From Olsenella intestinalis (GTDB taxonomy: Bacteria; Actinomycetota; Coriobacteriia; Coriobacteriales; Atopobiaceae): DNA of 64,000 nucleotides. A model generated the notes under the pieces. That model saw only the letters and a list, made by a program, of their open reading frames with translations. It was not told the DNA's origin and did no database searches. Below, one piece after another: positions 25,093 through 34,807 of this stretch (its first letter is position 1; each line of letters starts with the position of its first letter). Where the stretch lies: assembly GCF_023276655.1 (NCBI RefSeq), contig NZ_JALGRK010000002.1, positions 434,001-498,000 on the forward strand, given 5' to 3'. The translations under genes and the position numbers were made by a program.

Positions 25093-26909
25093 TGCATGAT
25101 CCTTCCGCCGCGAAACGCCCCGAATCCGAAGTGGTCGCACCTCAGGCAGCGAGATGCCTCCTGGTGGGCCTCCTGGGCGGAGAGCCCCCTCTCGACGAGC
25201 GTCCAGTCGCCCTTGCGCTCGGACGCCTCGCGCATGGTGAGCTCGCAGCGCGCGCAGGAGACCTTGCCCTTGAAGGTGACGGGCGGCATGTCTACGTTGT
25301 GCTTGTCGATCGTGTGGTTGAAGCCGAGGTAGCCGTCGATGTTGGCGGCCGCGACCTTGCCCGCGTTGACCGCCCGGATGACGGTCGCCGGGCCCGACTG
25401 GCAGTCGCCGCCGGCAAAGAGCCCGTCGAAGCCCTCGATGGAGCCGTCATCCGCCGCGGCGATCCTGTCGCGGGAGCACGGCACGCCCTGCTCGGCGAAG
25501 CCCTTGGAGTCGATGGCCTGACCGATCGCGACGATGACGCGGTCGCACGGGATGGTCGCCTCGTCCTCGTCGGCGGCGCGCGGCGCGAAGCGGCCGCGGC
25601 TGAGGCCGCCTATGATCTGCTTCTGGACGCGCAGGCCCGAGACGGAACCGTCCTTCACCTCGATCGCAAGCGGGGCATGCAGCTCGAGCAGCTCGCAGCC
25701 CTCGGCCGCCGCGCCGGCGATCTCCTCGTCCTGGGCGGTCATGTCGGCGACGCGCCTGCGGTAGACGATGGTGACCTTCTCGGCGCCGCAGCGCACGGCC
25801 GAGCGGGCGACGTCCATGGCGACGTTGCCGCCGCCGATGACGCAGACGCGCTCGCCGGCGAAGCTCGGCATGTCGCCGTCGCCGATGGCGCGCAGCATCT
25901 CGACCGCGGAGACGACGCCCTCGGCGTCCTCGCCGTCCAGGCCGAGCTTGCGGTCGCTGTGGGCGCCGATCGCAAGGTAGGTCGCGTCGAACTCGTCGCG
26001 CAGCGCCGCGAGGTCGCTCACGGGCGTCTCGAGGCGCACGTCGATGCCGCAGTCCAGGATCCACTGGATCTCGGAGTCGAGGCGCTCGCGCGGCAGGCGG
26101 TAGCTCGGGATGCCGTAGCGCAGCATGCCGCCGAGGTGCTTGCGCGCCTCGAATATCGTGACCTTGTGGCCCATGACCGCGAGGTAGTAGGCGCACGAGA
26201 GACCGGCCGGGCCGCCGCCCACGACGGCGACGCGCTTGCCGGTCGGCTCGGCCATGTGCGGACGGTAGTCGCGCTCCATGTGGTCGACCGCGAAGCGCTT
26301 GAGGCCACGGATGTTCATGGGGTCGTCCACCATGCCGCGGCGGCAGTGCATCTCGCAGGGGTGCTCGCACACGTAGCCGCAGACGAGCGGCAGCGGGTTG
26401 TCCTTGCGGATGAGGCGCACGGCCTCGGTGAGCTCGCCGGCCTCGACCAGCGAGATGTAGCCGGGGATGTCGACGCCTGCCGGGCAGCCCGACACGCACG
26501 GCACGAGCTGGCTCTGCTCGAAGCCGCAGGCGCCCGTGTGCACGTGATGCTCGAAGTCGTCGCGAAAGCCCAGCACGGCCTCGAGCGCCATCTCTCCGGC
26601 CTCGTAGCCGATGGCGCAGTCGCTCGAGAGGTAGATGGTGCGCGCGGTCTTCTCGATCAGGTCGATCGTGGCCTCGGTGGCCGTGCCGTCGAGCACGCTC
26701 TCCATCAGGTCCTTCAACACGTTGAGCCCAACGCGGCACGGCGTGCACTTGCCGCAGCTCTGCGTGGCGCACATGCCCACGAACGCCGCCGTGAACTCCA
26801 CGGGACACGGCGCCAGCGAGCTCACCGCGAGGCGCCGGCCGATGGCCTCGTGAAGGTCGTCCATGACGACCTGCGCCTCGCTCCTCTCCATGACGTGCAG
26901 TCTTGCCAT
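25086..26909 (-). CDS. Hydrogenase partner: NuoF C-terminal iron-sulfur domain fused to GltD-like NAD(P)H oxidoreductase
   Basis: 607 residues. Residues ~30-115 match only the C-terminal part of NuoF/HydB (CATQSCGKCTPCRVG and SDCAIG); the FMN/NADH-binding part is absent. From ~125 on it is the glutamate-synthase beta/NfnB type: CVSGCPAGVDIPGYI, CEHPCEMHCRRG, a first dinucleotide fold (VAVVGGGPAGLSCAY), a second (VCVIGGGNVAMDVA) and a FAGGDCQSGPATV FAD segment. Two further Cys pairs near the C-terminus (CARCE, CLRCD) could hold another cluster. It probably links NAD(P)H and ferredoxin-level electrons to HydA; this resembles the arrangement reported as glutamate-synthase-linked group A2 hydrogenases (recalled, not checked). 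ATG 26909 follows GGGGGATC. Confidence 0.85.
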   Translation of the reverse strand: MARLHVMERSEAQVVMDDLHEAIGRRLAVSSLAPCPVEFTAAFVGMCATQSCGKCTPCRVGLNVLKDLMESVLDGTATEATIDLIEKTARTIYLSSDCAIGYEAGEMALEAVLGFRDDFEHHVHTGACGFEQSQLVPCVSGCPAGVDIPGYISLVEAGELTEAVRLIRKDNPLPLVCGYVCEHPCEMHCRRGMVDDPMNIRGLKRFAVDHMERDYRPHMAEPTGKRVAVVGGGPAGLSCAYYLAVMGHKVTIFEARKHLGGMLRYGIPSYRLPRERLDSEIQWILDCGIDVRLETPVSDLAALRDEFDATYLAIGAHSDRKLGLDGEDAEGVVSAVEMLRAIGDGDMPSFAGERVCVIGGGNVAMDVARSAVRCGAEKVTIVYRRRVADMTAQDEEIAGAAAEGCELLELHAPLAIEVKDGSVSGLRVQKQIIGGLSRGRFAPRAADEDEATIPCDRVIVAIGQAIDSKGFAEQGVPCSRDRIAAADDGSIEGFDGLFAGGDCQSGPATVIRAVNAGKVAAANIDGYLGFNHTIDKHNVDMPPVTFKGKVSCARCELTMREASERKGDWTLVERGLSAQEAHQEASRCLRCDHFGFGAFRGGRIMQW

Positions 26910-26966
26910 TGATCCCCCAATCAAGACATTCAGCATGACGTCGCGGCTTGCACCGCAATGCTCGGA

Positions 26967-26972
26967 ACTATA
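26967..26972 (-). promoter_or_regulatory. Candidate -10 of the hydrogenase operon
   Basis: TATAGT on the minus strand, 58 bases before the start codon of the first gene, in a GC-rich setting. No good -35. Confidence 0.35.
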
Positions 26973-27100
26973 TGACAGCGGCAGGCGCGAACGGCGTTGC
27001 ATTCGAGGACGCGCCGCGCGCCTTCGCCCAACGGTAGCAATTGCGCGACGGAAGTCGCATTGGCGAGAGGAGCCTGCCCCTCGCCCGCCGCCACACCTTC

Positions 27101-27130
27101 CCTCCGCGCTCCCCCGCGCTCCTCCGCGCT
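27101..27130. repeat. Three tandem 10-base units
   Basis: CCTCCGCGCT, CCCCCGCGCT, CCTCCGCGCT in register, one helical turn per unit, upstream of the hydrogenase operon. Confidence 0.6.
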
Positions 27131-27149
27131 CGGCCGCACGCCGCGCAAA

Positions 27150-27174
27150 GGACCCACCCGCTCGGGGTGGGTCC
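27150..27174 (-). terminator. Terminator of pckA
   Basis: GGACCCACCC and GGGTGGGTCC form a perfect 10-bp stem with a five-base loop, followed on the minus strand by TTTG only. Confidence 0.75.
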
Positions 27175-27217
27175 ACAGGTGAGACGCTCTTTGCTGCCCT
27201 GAGTGCGGGGTTGCGAC

Positions 27218-28807
<1,590 letters not shown>

Positions 28808-28926
28808 GCTACCTCCTCGAACCCGTGCGTTTTCATGCTGCGTAACAGCATGAATCGTAGCGCAGCGGCAAGCCGTGGGCGCGGATTGTAACATTCGTCG
28901 CCCGTTTGGAAACGAATCGACGCCGC

Positions 28927-28986
28927 CGAGAAGAGCGGCTTCGCGCCCGAAGGCGCGGGCGTGGGCCATAAAAGTTGCTCTTCTCG
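28927..28986. repeat. Facing pair of CGAGAAGAGC repeats upstream of pckA and the epimerase gene
   Basis: CGAGAAGAGC at 28927-28936 and its reverse complement at 28977-28986, 40 bases apart, between divergent genes. Unlike the 16844-16881 pair it does not sit between gene ends, so a terminator role is less obvious. Confidence 0.65.
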
Positions 28987-29063
28987 CCCGCCGGTGGACA
29001 GGCGCGGCCACGAGGTCATAATTGGATGGGAGAATGCAAGGCGCCGATTCAACGGAGGCGGGC

Positions 29064-29963
29064 ATGGCACTGACAAGCATCGCGCACGACGGCATCGAGA
29101 TCAGCGTGGACTCCAAGGGGGCCCAGCTCATGAGCCTGAGGACGGCCGCGGGCGAGTACCTGTGGCAGGGCGACGAGAGGTGGTGGCCGAGGCGCGCGCC
29201 CGTGCTCTTCCCCATCGTGGGCAACATCAGGGCAGACCAGGCGAGATCGGCGGCGGGTCCCGTGAGCCTCAAGCGCCACGGCCTTGCCCGAAACGAGGAG
29301 TTCGAGCTCGTCGAGAACGACGGGTGCGGGCTTGCCTACCGCCTCGCCTCGAGCGAGCGCACCCGCGCGCAGTTCCCCTACGACTTCGAGCTCACCCTCG
29401 CCTACCGCATCGAGGGCGGCTCGCTCACCCAGGAGTTCACGGTCGCCAACACCGGCGACGTCGAGCTGCCCTACGTGGTCGGCGGCCACCCCGCCTTCAA
29501 CGTGCCGGCGCCCGGGGCCGCAGGCGAGGACTTCTCCGAGTACCGCCTCGAGTTCGCCGAGCGCTGGACCTACGCCACGCCCAAGATCGACACCGCGAGC
29601 GGCCTGCTCGACTTCGACGAGCGCGTGGCGCTGCTCGACGACGCCGACACGCTGGCGCTCGACCACGCGACCTTCGACATCGATACCCTCGTGTTCGAGG
29701 ACGTGCCCCAGCGCACGGTGACGCTCGCCGGCCCCTCGGGCGCGGGCATGCGCGTCGACTTCGACGGCTTCGACTACCTGGGCGTCTGGTCGGCGGCGGG
29801 TGACGCGCCCTTCGTCGCGCTCGAGCCGTGGCTCGGCTGCGCGACGGCCGCCGACGAGGACGACGTGTTCGAGCACAAGCGCGGCATGCAGGCGCTCGCA
29901 CCCGGCGAGTCGCGCTCGCACGCGTTCACGATGACGCCGCTCGACGCCACCCACAACGGATAG
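29064..29963 (+). CDS. Aldose 1-epimerase family protein (LacX/YeaD-like)
   Basis: 299 residues, cytosolic. The family interconverts sugar anomers or hexose-6-phosphate anomers. Features: KGAQLMSLR near the start, WQGD, the LFPIVGNIR active-site Arg segment, KRHGLARN with the first catalytic His, GGHPAFNVP with the second, and a C-terminal ALEPWLG. ATG 29064 follows ACGGAGG. The exact sugar is not readable. It is followed after seven bases by the GNAT gene, so the two form an operon. Confidence 0.85.
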   Translation: MALTSIAHDGIEISVDSKGAQLMSLRTAAGEYLWQGDERWWPRRAPVLFPIVGNIRADQARSAAGPVSLKRHGLARNEEFELVENDGCGLAYRLASSERTRAQFPYDFELTLAYRIEGGSLTQEFTVANTGDVELPYVVGGHPAFNVPAPGAAGEDFSEYRLEFAERWTYATPKIDTASGLLDFDERVALLDDADTLALDHATFDIDTLVFEDVPQRTVTLAGPSGAGMRVDFDGFDYLGVWSAAGDAPFVALEPWLGCATAADEDDVFEHKRGMQALAPGESRSHAFTMTPLDATHNG

Positions 29964-29970
29964 GAGCAGC

Positions 29971-30531
29971 ATGCAGATCAGGATCGCCGAGAAGGCCGAC
30001 CTCGACGCCATCATGGAGGTCTACGACAGGGCCCGCGAGCACATGCGCGAGGCGGGCAACCCCAACCAGTGGGCGGACGGCTACCCGTCGCGCCTCATGA
30101 TCGCCCAGGACGTGCTGCGCGGCGTGCAGTTCGTCTGCGAGGACGAGGACGGGGCCGTCGTGGGCACCTTCTGCCTGCAGGCAGGGCCGGAGAAGAGCTA
30201 CCTCAAGATCGAGGGCGAGCCCTGGCTCAACGACGTCCCCTACTTCGTGATCCACCGCTTCGCGGCGCACGAGTCGGGCGAGGGCGTCGGCGGCGCCATG
30301 ATGGACTGGATCTGCAAGGCCGCCAACAACGTGCGCACCGACACGCACGAGGACAACGCCGGCATGCAGGCGCTGCTCGAGAGCCGCGGCTTCAAGCGCT
30401 GCGGGACCATCCACCTGGCCGACGGGTCGCCCCGCATCGGCTACCACTACGCACGGCCCGACGAGCGCACCCTCGACAAGGGCGGCATCCTCTCGTGGCT
30501 GCCGTGGCGCCACACGGGACTCGGGCGGTAG
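29971..30531 (+). CDS. GNAT-family N-acetyltransferase
   Basis: 186 residues. GNAT fold: an N-terminal IRIAEKADLDAIMEVYDRAR, central beta-strands (VGTFCLQAG), the acetyl-CoA loop in AHESGEGVGGAMMDWI, and C-terminal DTHEDNAGMQALLESRGF. Acceptor unknown. Coupled to the epimerase gene upstream. Confidence 0.85.
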   Translation: MQIRIAEKADLDAIMEVYDRAREHMREAGNPNQWADGYPSRLMIAQDVLRGVQFVCEDEDGAVVGTFCLQAGPEKSYLKIEGEPWLNDVPYFVIHRFAAHESGEGVGGAMMDWICKAANNVRTDTHEDNAGMQALLESRGFKRCGTIHLADGSPRIGYHYARPDERTLDKGGILSWLPWRHTGLGR

Positions 30532-30592
30532 AACGCACCGAACGGGGACGCGCCCAACAATGACATGGCGGCGGGCTCGATGGCACCGCAAG

Positions 30593-30632
30593 AAAGGGAG
30601 GGAGGCACCCCACGGGGCGCCTCCCTCCTTTG
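30593..30632. terminator. Bidirectional terminator between the GNAT gene and ackA
   Basis: AAAGGGAGGGAGGC and GCCTCCCTCCTTT arms with an inner ACCCC/GGGGC extension; A tract on one side and T tract on the other, between convergent genes. Confidence 0.88.
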
Positions 30633-30662
30633 GTGGCAGTCTCTTCTCGCCTGCGCGGGGCG

Positions 30663-31844
30663 CTACTTGCCGAGCAGCTCCTCGACGTCGAGGGCGATCA
30701 TGAGCTCCTCGTTGGTGGGAACCACGAGGACGCGGATCTTGGAGTCGTCCGTGGAGATGACGCGCGGCTCGTCGGAGCGGACCTTGTTCTTCTCGGGGTC
30801 GATCTTGACGCCCATCCACTCGAGCTCCTTGGCGACGCCGGCGCGCATGACGTCGGAGTTCTCGCCGATGCCCGCGGAGAAGGCCATGGTGTCGAAGCCG
30901 TGCATGGCCTGGGCCATCTCCATGATGAGCTGGGAGGTGCGGTAGTAGAACATATCGAAGGCCATCTGGCAGTTGGCGTCGCCGCGCTCGGCACCCGCCT
31001 CGATGTCGCGGGAGTCCGACGAGATGCCGGAGAGCGCGAGCAGGCCCGACTGCTTGTTCATCATCGTGTCGACCTCGTCGATGGTGTAGCCGCCCTCGCG
31101 GACGAGGTAGCAGACCGTGGCGGGGTCGATCGAGCCGCAGCGCGTGCCCATGATGAGGCCGTCGAGCGGGGTGAGGCCCATGGTGGTGTCCATGTCGTGG
31201 CCGTCCTCGATCGCGGAGAGGGAGGCGCCGGAGCCGAGGTGGCAGGAGACGAGCTTGTGGACGTCGTCGCCGAGGAGCTCCTTGGTCTTGCGCCAGATGT
31301 AGCGGTGGCTGGTGCCGTGGGCGCCGTACTTGCGGATGTGCAGCTTGTCGACGACGTCGCGCGGCAGGGCGTAGCGCCAGGCCTTCTCGGGGATGTTGTA
31401 GTGGAAGGAGGTGTCGGCGACGATCACGTTGCCGATCGAGGGGAAGAGCTCGCGGCAGATCTCGATGACGTCGGCCTCGGCGTAGTTGTGCAGGGGCGCG
31501 AGCGGCGCGACCTCGCGGACCCAGCCGAGGGTCTCGTCGGTGACGACCTTGGACTCGGGGAAGTACCAGCCGCCCTGGACCACGCGGTGGCCGATGCCCT
31601 CGATCTTGTCGGTGTCGAAGCCGGCCTGGTCGAGGATCTCGAAGACGTGCTTGATGGCCGTCTTGTGGTCGGGAAGCGCGACCTCGAGCTTGCTCTTCTC
31701 GCCACCGCGCTCCTCGTGGCCGACGAAGGAGCCGTCGATGCCGATGCGCTCGCAGTTGCCCTTGGCGAAGACCTCGCCCGAGGTGGTGTCGAGAAGCTGG
31801 TACTTCAGCGAAGAGCTGCCAGCGTTGATGACTAGGACGTTCAT
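30663..31844 (-). CDS. ackA: Acetate kinase
   Basis: 393 residues, normal length. Converts acetyl phosphate + ADP to acetate + ATP; with Pta it gives ATP from acetyl-CoA. Signatures: VLVINAGSSSLKYQL at the N-terminus, RVVQGGWYF, FHYNIPEKAWRYALP, HGTSHRYI, CHLGSGASLSAIEDGHDMD, MGTRCGSIDP, and FSAGIGENSD. ATG 31844 has GAGGAG upstream. A CGAGAAGAGC copy on its coding strand (31701-31692) encodes Glu-Lys-Ser. Confidence 0.96.
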   Translation of the reverse strand: MNVLVINAGSSSLKYQLLDTTSGEVFAKGNCERIGIDGSFVGHEERGGEKSKLEVALPDHKTAIKHVFEILDQAGFDTDKIEGIGHRVVQGGWYFPESKVVTDETLGWVREVAPLAPLHNYAEADVIEICRELFPSIGNVIVADTSFHYNIPEKAWRYALPRDVVDKLHIRKYGAHGTSHRYIWRKTKELLGDDVHKLVSCHLGSGASLSAIEDGHDMDTTMGLTPLDGLIMGTRCGSIDPATVCYLVREGGYTIDEVDTMMNKQSGLLALSGISSDSRDIEAGAERGDANCQMAFDMFYYRTSQLIMEMAQAMHGFDTMAFSAGIGENSDVMRAGVAKELEWMGVKIDPEKNKVRSDEPRVISTDDSKIRVLVVPTNEELMIALDVEELLGK

Positions 31845-31860
31845 GAATCTCCTCTCACGG

Positions 31861-31874
31861 CGGACATGTGTCCG
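31861..31874. promoter_or_regulatory. Palindrome in the ackA leader
   Basis: CGGACA-TG-TGTCCG, six-base arms, 16 bases before the ackA start. Candidate operator or leader structure. Confidence 0.35.
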
Positions 31875-31892
31875 ACAGGTACAACGCTCACA

Positions 31893-31920
31893 TGATAAAC
31901 CCCTGCCGCTCGGCAGGGGA
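31893..31920 (-). terminator. Second terminator-like hairpin upstream of ackA
   Basis: CCCCTGCC / GGCAGGGG with a GCTC-type loop, followed on the minus strand by TTTATC. It lies between the xse/HIT operon and ackA. Confidence 0.6.
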
Positions 31921-31931
31921 CCTAAACAACA

Positions 31932-31965
31932 AAGGGCCGTTTACGCTACTCAAACGACCCTTCGT
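31932..31965 (-). terminator. Terminator of the xse-HIT operon
   Basis: AAGGG-x-CGTTT / AAACG-x-CCCTT stem with an eight-base loop, followed on the minus strand by TTGTTT. Confidence 0.6.
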
Positions 31966-31980
31966 CAAATAGATGTTGAC

Positions 31981-32337
31981 TTACGCGTTGGGAATGAGCC
32001 CCTCGCTGAGCGTCGAGCCGCCGAGCACGTGCATGTGCAGGTGCATGACGGTCTGGCCCGCCGCGGCGCCGGTGTTGGCGATGACGCGGAAGCCGGAGTC
32101 CTTGATGCCGCAGATGCGGGCGACCTCAGAGACGGCGTGGGTCATCGCGGCGAGCACCTCGCCGGGGACGTCGTCGACAATGTTGTCGTAGTGGTCCTTG
32201 GGGACCACGAGCACGTGGACGGGCGCCTGGGGGTTGAGGTCGCGGAACGCGCAGACGAGGTCGTCCTCGTAGAGGTAGTCGGACTCGATCTCGTGGTTGG
32301 CGATCTTGCAGAAGATGCAGTCGTCCTTCTTGCTCAT
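31981..32337 (-). CDS. HIT-family protein (HinT-like)
   Basis: 118 residues. Starts with the family pattern DDCIFCKIANHEI and ends with the HIT triad HLHMHVLGG. HinT-type proteins hydrolyse nucleoside 5'-phosphoramidates. GGAGGAG precedes ATG 32337. It lies eight bases downstream of xseB and is the last gene of that operon. Confidence 0.93.
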   Translation of the reverse strand: MSKKDDCIFCKIANHEIESDYLYEDDLVCAFRDLNPQAPVHVLVVPKDHYDNIVDDVPGEVLAAMTHAVSEVARICGIKDSGFRVIANTGAAAGQTVMHLHMHVLGGSTLSEGLIPNA

Positions 32338-32345
32338 GTCTCCTC

Positions 32346-32612
32346 CTATTCGTCGACGAAGGCCGTCTTGGGCGCGGCCGTCGTGTCTGCCACGGGCGCG
32401 GCGCCCTCGGTGGCCTCGATCAAGGTCTGGACCTTCTGCTCGGCCGTGGCGAGGCGCTCGCGCAGGCTCTTGAGCAGCTCGACGCCGCGGGCATAGCGCT
32501 CCAGCGAGTCCTCGAGCTCGAGGTCGCCGGCCTCGAGCGCGCGGACGATCTGCTCGAGCTCGACCGAGGCCTCCTTGAACGTCATGTCTTCGATCTTCTT
32601 CTGGTCGGCCAT
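32346..32612 (-). CDS. xseB: Exodeoxyribonuclease VII small subunit
   Basis: 88 residues. A helical hairpin with the family pattern TFKEASVELEQIVRALEAGDL and LEDSLERYARGVELL. With XseA it degrades single-stranded DNA from both ends to oligonucleotides. Two adjacent ATGs are possible (32615 and 32612); the second has better spacing to GGGAG. Ala/Thr-rich tail of ~20 residues beyond the usual length. Confidence 0.93.
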   Translation of the reverse strand: MADQKKIEDMTFKEASVELEQIVRALEAGDLELEDSLERYARGVELLKSLRERLATAEQKVQTLIEATEGAAPVADTTAAPKTAFVDE

Positions 32613-32649
32613 CATATCTCCCTTGGTTGCAATGGCTTCGTTTCCTAGG

Positions 32650-33996
32650 TTACTCGCCGGAGCCCTCGCTGACGCTCGTGACTCGGGCACCGATGCGGCC
32701 CTCGCCGAGAAGGACCTCGATCTCGTCTCCGACGGAGGCCTTGGAGGCACTGTCGATGACGTGGCCCTCGCCGTCTCGCGCGATGGCATAGCCGCGCGAG
32801 AGCACCTTGAGCGGCGAGAGCGCGTCGAGCGTCCCGGCGGAGCGCTCGAGGACGGCCTGGTAGGGCCTCAGCAGGCGCCCGCCCGCGCCCGAGAGGCGCC
32901 TGGCCTCGCGGTCGAGGTCGCCGCGGTGCCTGGCAAGTGCGCGCGGCATGGTGTCGTGCAGGCGCTCCTCGGTGAGGTTGATCTGGGCGGCGCGCTCCTC
33001 GAGGAAGGCGCCGGGGTTCGAGAGGCAGTGACTGCCCGCGACGACGTCGAGGCGCTCCGCAAGGCGGGACAGGGTCGCGCGGGCGGCCGTGTGCGAGCGG
33101 CGCGAGAGGCCGTCGAGCCCGTCGCGCTCCCCCTCCAGGATGCGCCTCATCGAGAGCGCGAGGCGGTTCGAGCGGTCGGCCGTCACCTTCGCGAGGTCGT
33201 CGATCGCCGGGGCGACCGACTCGGCGGCGGCCGTGGGCGTCGAGCACCTGCGGTCCGAGACCATGTCGCAGATCGAGGTGTCGGGCTCGTGGCCGATGCC
33301 GCAGATGACGGGGACGGGCATGCTTGCGACGTGGCGCGCGAGGGCCTCGTCGTTGAAGGTCATGAGGTCCTCGAAGGAGCCGCCGCCCCTCACGAGGAGG
33401 ATGGCGTCGGGCTGCACCGAGGCGGCGAGGTCGAGGGCGGCCATGATCGACTCGGGGGCGCCCTCGCCCTGCACCTTGCAGTTGGCGACCTGGATCTCGA
33501 CGAGGGGGTTCCTTCTCGCCAGCGTGCGCTTGACGTCGTCGATGACGCTGCCGGAGAGCGACGTCACGACGGCGATGCGCGTGCAGAACCTGGGAATCTT
33601 GCGCTTGCGCTCGGGGTCCATGAGCCCCTCGGCCTGGAGCTTGCGCGCGAGGGCGTCGACCTGCTGGCGCAGGAGCCCCTCCCCCGCGACCGAGATCCGC
33701 TTGGCCACGAACGACATCTTGCCCGAGGCCTTGTAGATGTTGAAGTTGCCCGTGATCTGGATCTTGAGGCCGTCGCGCAGCTCGAACCCGCAGCTCTGGT
33801 AGATGCCCTTCCAGACGATGGCATCGAGACTCGACTCCTCGTCCTTGAGCTGGAAGTAGCAGTGGCCGGAGCGCGCGTTGGGCGAGCGGAACCCGCTCAC
33901 CTCGCCCACGACCGTGAGCATGGGGATGCTGCTGACCTGGTTGGACGCGATCTGGACGGCCTCGTGTACCGAGAGCGCCTCCTCCTTGGCGGCCAT
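32650..33996 (-). CDS. xseA: Exodeoxyribonuclease VII large subunit
   Basis: 448 residues. N-terminal OB fold (VVGEVSGFRSPNARSGHCYFQLKD) for ssDNA binding, then the nuclease domain with VVTSLSGSVIDDV, LLVRGGGSFEDLM, a GIGHEPDTSI segment and a long coiled-coil region, and the C-terminal LSRGYAI repeat. ATG 33996 lies one base past the stop of the preceding peptidase gene. Operon order: Zn peptidase, xseA, xseB, HIT. Confidence 0.95.
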   Translation of the reverse strand: MAAKEEALSVHEAVQIASNQVSSIPMLTVVGEVSGFRSPNARSGHCYFQLKDEESSLDAIVWKGIYQSCGFELRDGLKIQITGNFNIYKASGKMSFVAKRISVAGEGLLRQQVDALARKLQAEGLMDPERKRKIPRFCTRIAVVTSLSGSVIDDVKRTLARRNPLVEIQVANCKVQGEGAPESIMAALDLAASVQPDAILLVRGGGSFEDLMTFNDEALARHVASMPVPVICGIGHEPDTSICDMVSDRRCSTPTAAAESVAPAIDDLAKVTADRSNRLALSMRRILEGERDGLDGLSRRSHTAARATLSRLAERLDVVAGSHCLSNPGAFLEERAAQINLTEERLHDTMPRALARHRGDLDREARRLSGAGGRLLRPYQAVLERSAGTLDALSPLKVLSRGYAIARDGEGHVIDSASKASVGDEIEVLLGEGRIGARVTSVSEGSGE

Positions 33997-33997
33997 G

Positions 33998-34702
33998 CTA
34001 GCGCCTCTGGGTGCGGCCGATGAGGTACAGGAGCTGGACGACCGAGACGAGCGCCGCGGCGACGTAGGTCAGCGCTGCGGCGATGAGCACGGAGCGAGCG
34101 CCGCGCCCGTCGACGCCGGAGCCCGACTCGGAGAGGTAGCGGACCGCCCTGCGCGACGCGTCGATCTCGACCGGCAGGGTCACGAGCTGGAAGAGCACCG
34201 AGAACGCGAAGCAGACGATGGCGAGCGTCGTGAGGCCGGCGATGCCCGAGAACATGCCGAGCACGAAGAGGATGCCCCAGGTGCGCTGCGTGAGGTTGAC
34301 GACGGGGACGAGCGCCGTGCGGAAGCGGCCGAAGGCGTAGCCGCGCGCGGTCTGGACCGCGTGGCCGGCCTCGTGGCAGGCGACGGCGACCGATGCGACC
34401 GAGCCGCCCTCGTAGTTCTCGTCGGAGAGGTGCAGGCTCATGTCACGCGGGTCGAAGTGGTCGGTGAGGTGGCCGCCGACGCGCGAGATGGTGACCTCGG
34501 AGGCGCCCTCACGGTCGAGCATCGAGCGCGCCACCTGGGCTCCCGTGGCGCCCGAGGAAGCGCTGATCTTCGACCACCTGCGGTAGGTGGAGTTGATGTA
34601 CGCCTGGGTCAGCGCCCCGAGGACGACAGAAATGAGGACGACGGCGAGGTACGTCATGTCGAAGCCGTACCCGAACCCGTAACCGTATCCAAGACCAACC
34701 AT
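33998..34702 (-). CDS. YugP-type membrane zinc metallopeptidase
   Basis: 234 residues. Four hydrophobic segments (one after a Gly/Tyr-rich N-terminus, the others between ~125 and the end) surround the zinc motif HEAGHAVQ in VACHEAGHA near residue 111. The pattern matches the Zn_peptidase_2 group; substrates are not known. The ATG at 34702 follows GGAGAG closely; the frame extends five codons further without a site. A hairpin (34722-34755) precedes it. Confidence 0.85.
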   Translation of the reverse strand: MVGLGYGYGFGYGFDMTYLAVVLISVVLGALTQAYINSTYRRWSKISASSGATGAQVARSMLDREGASEVTISRVGGHLTDHFDPRDMSLHLSDENYEGGSVASVAVACHEAGHAVQTARGYAFGRFRTALVPVVNLTQRTWGILFVLGMFSGIAGLTTLAIVCFAFSVLFQLVTLPVEIDASRRAVRYLSESGSGVDGRGARSVLIAAALTYVAAALVSVVQLLYLIGRTQRR

Positions 34703-34807
34703 GCTCTCTCCAATCACGCGTGCGTCCTGACCCTTATACCCAAAGGGACGGACGCCCTGATCGCTATCGTACGGCAGGCGCCGGACAGAAAGTCGCGCGG
34801 GAACGGC

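Larger units (their letters stand above)
26910..27217 (-). promoter_or_regulatory. Control region upstream of the hydrogenase operon
   Basis: 308 bases without a gene. It holds a candidate hydrogenase -10 (26967-26972), a CAACGGTAGCA string (27029-27039) close to one in the arcA region, three tandem 10-base units (27101-27130), and the pckA terminator (27150-27174). Confidence 0.5.
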
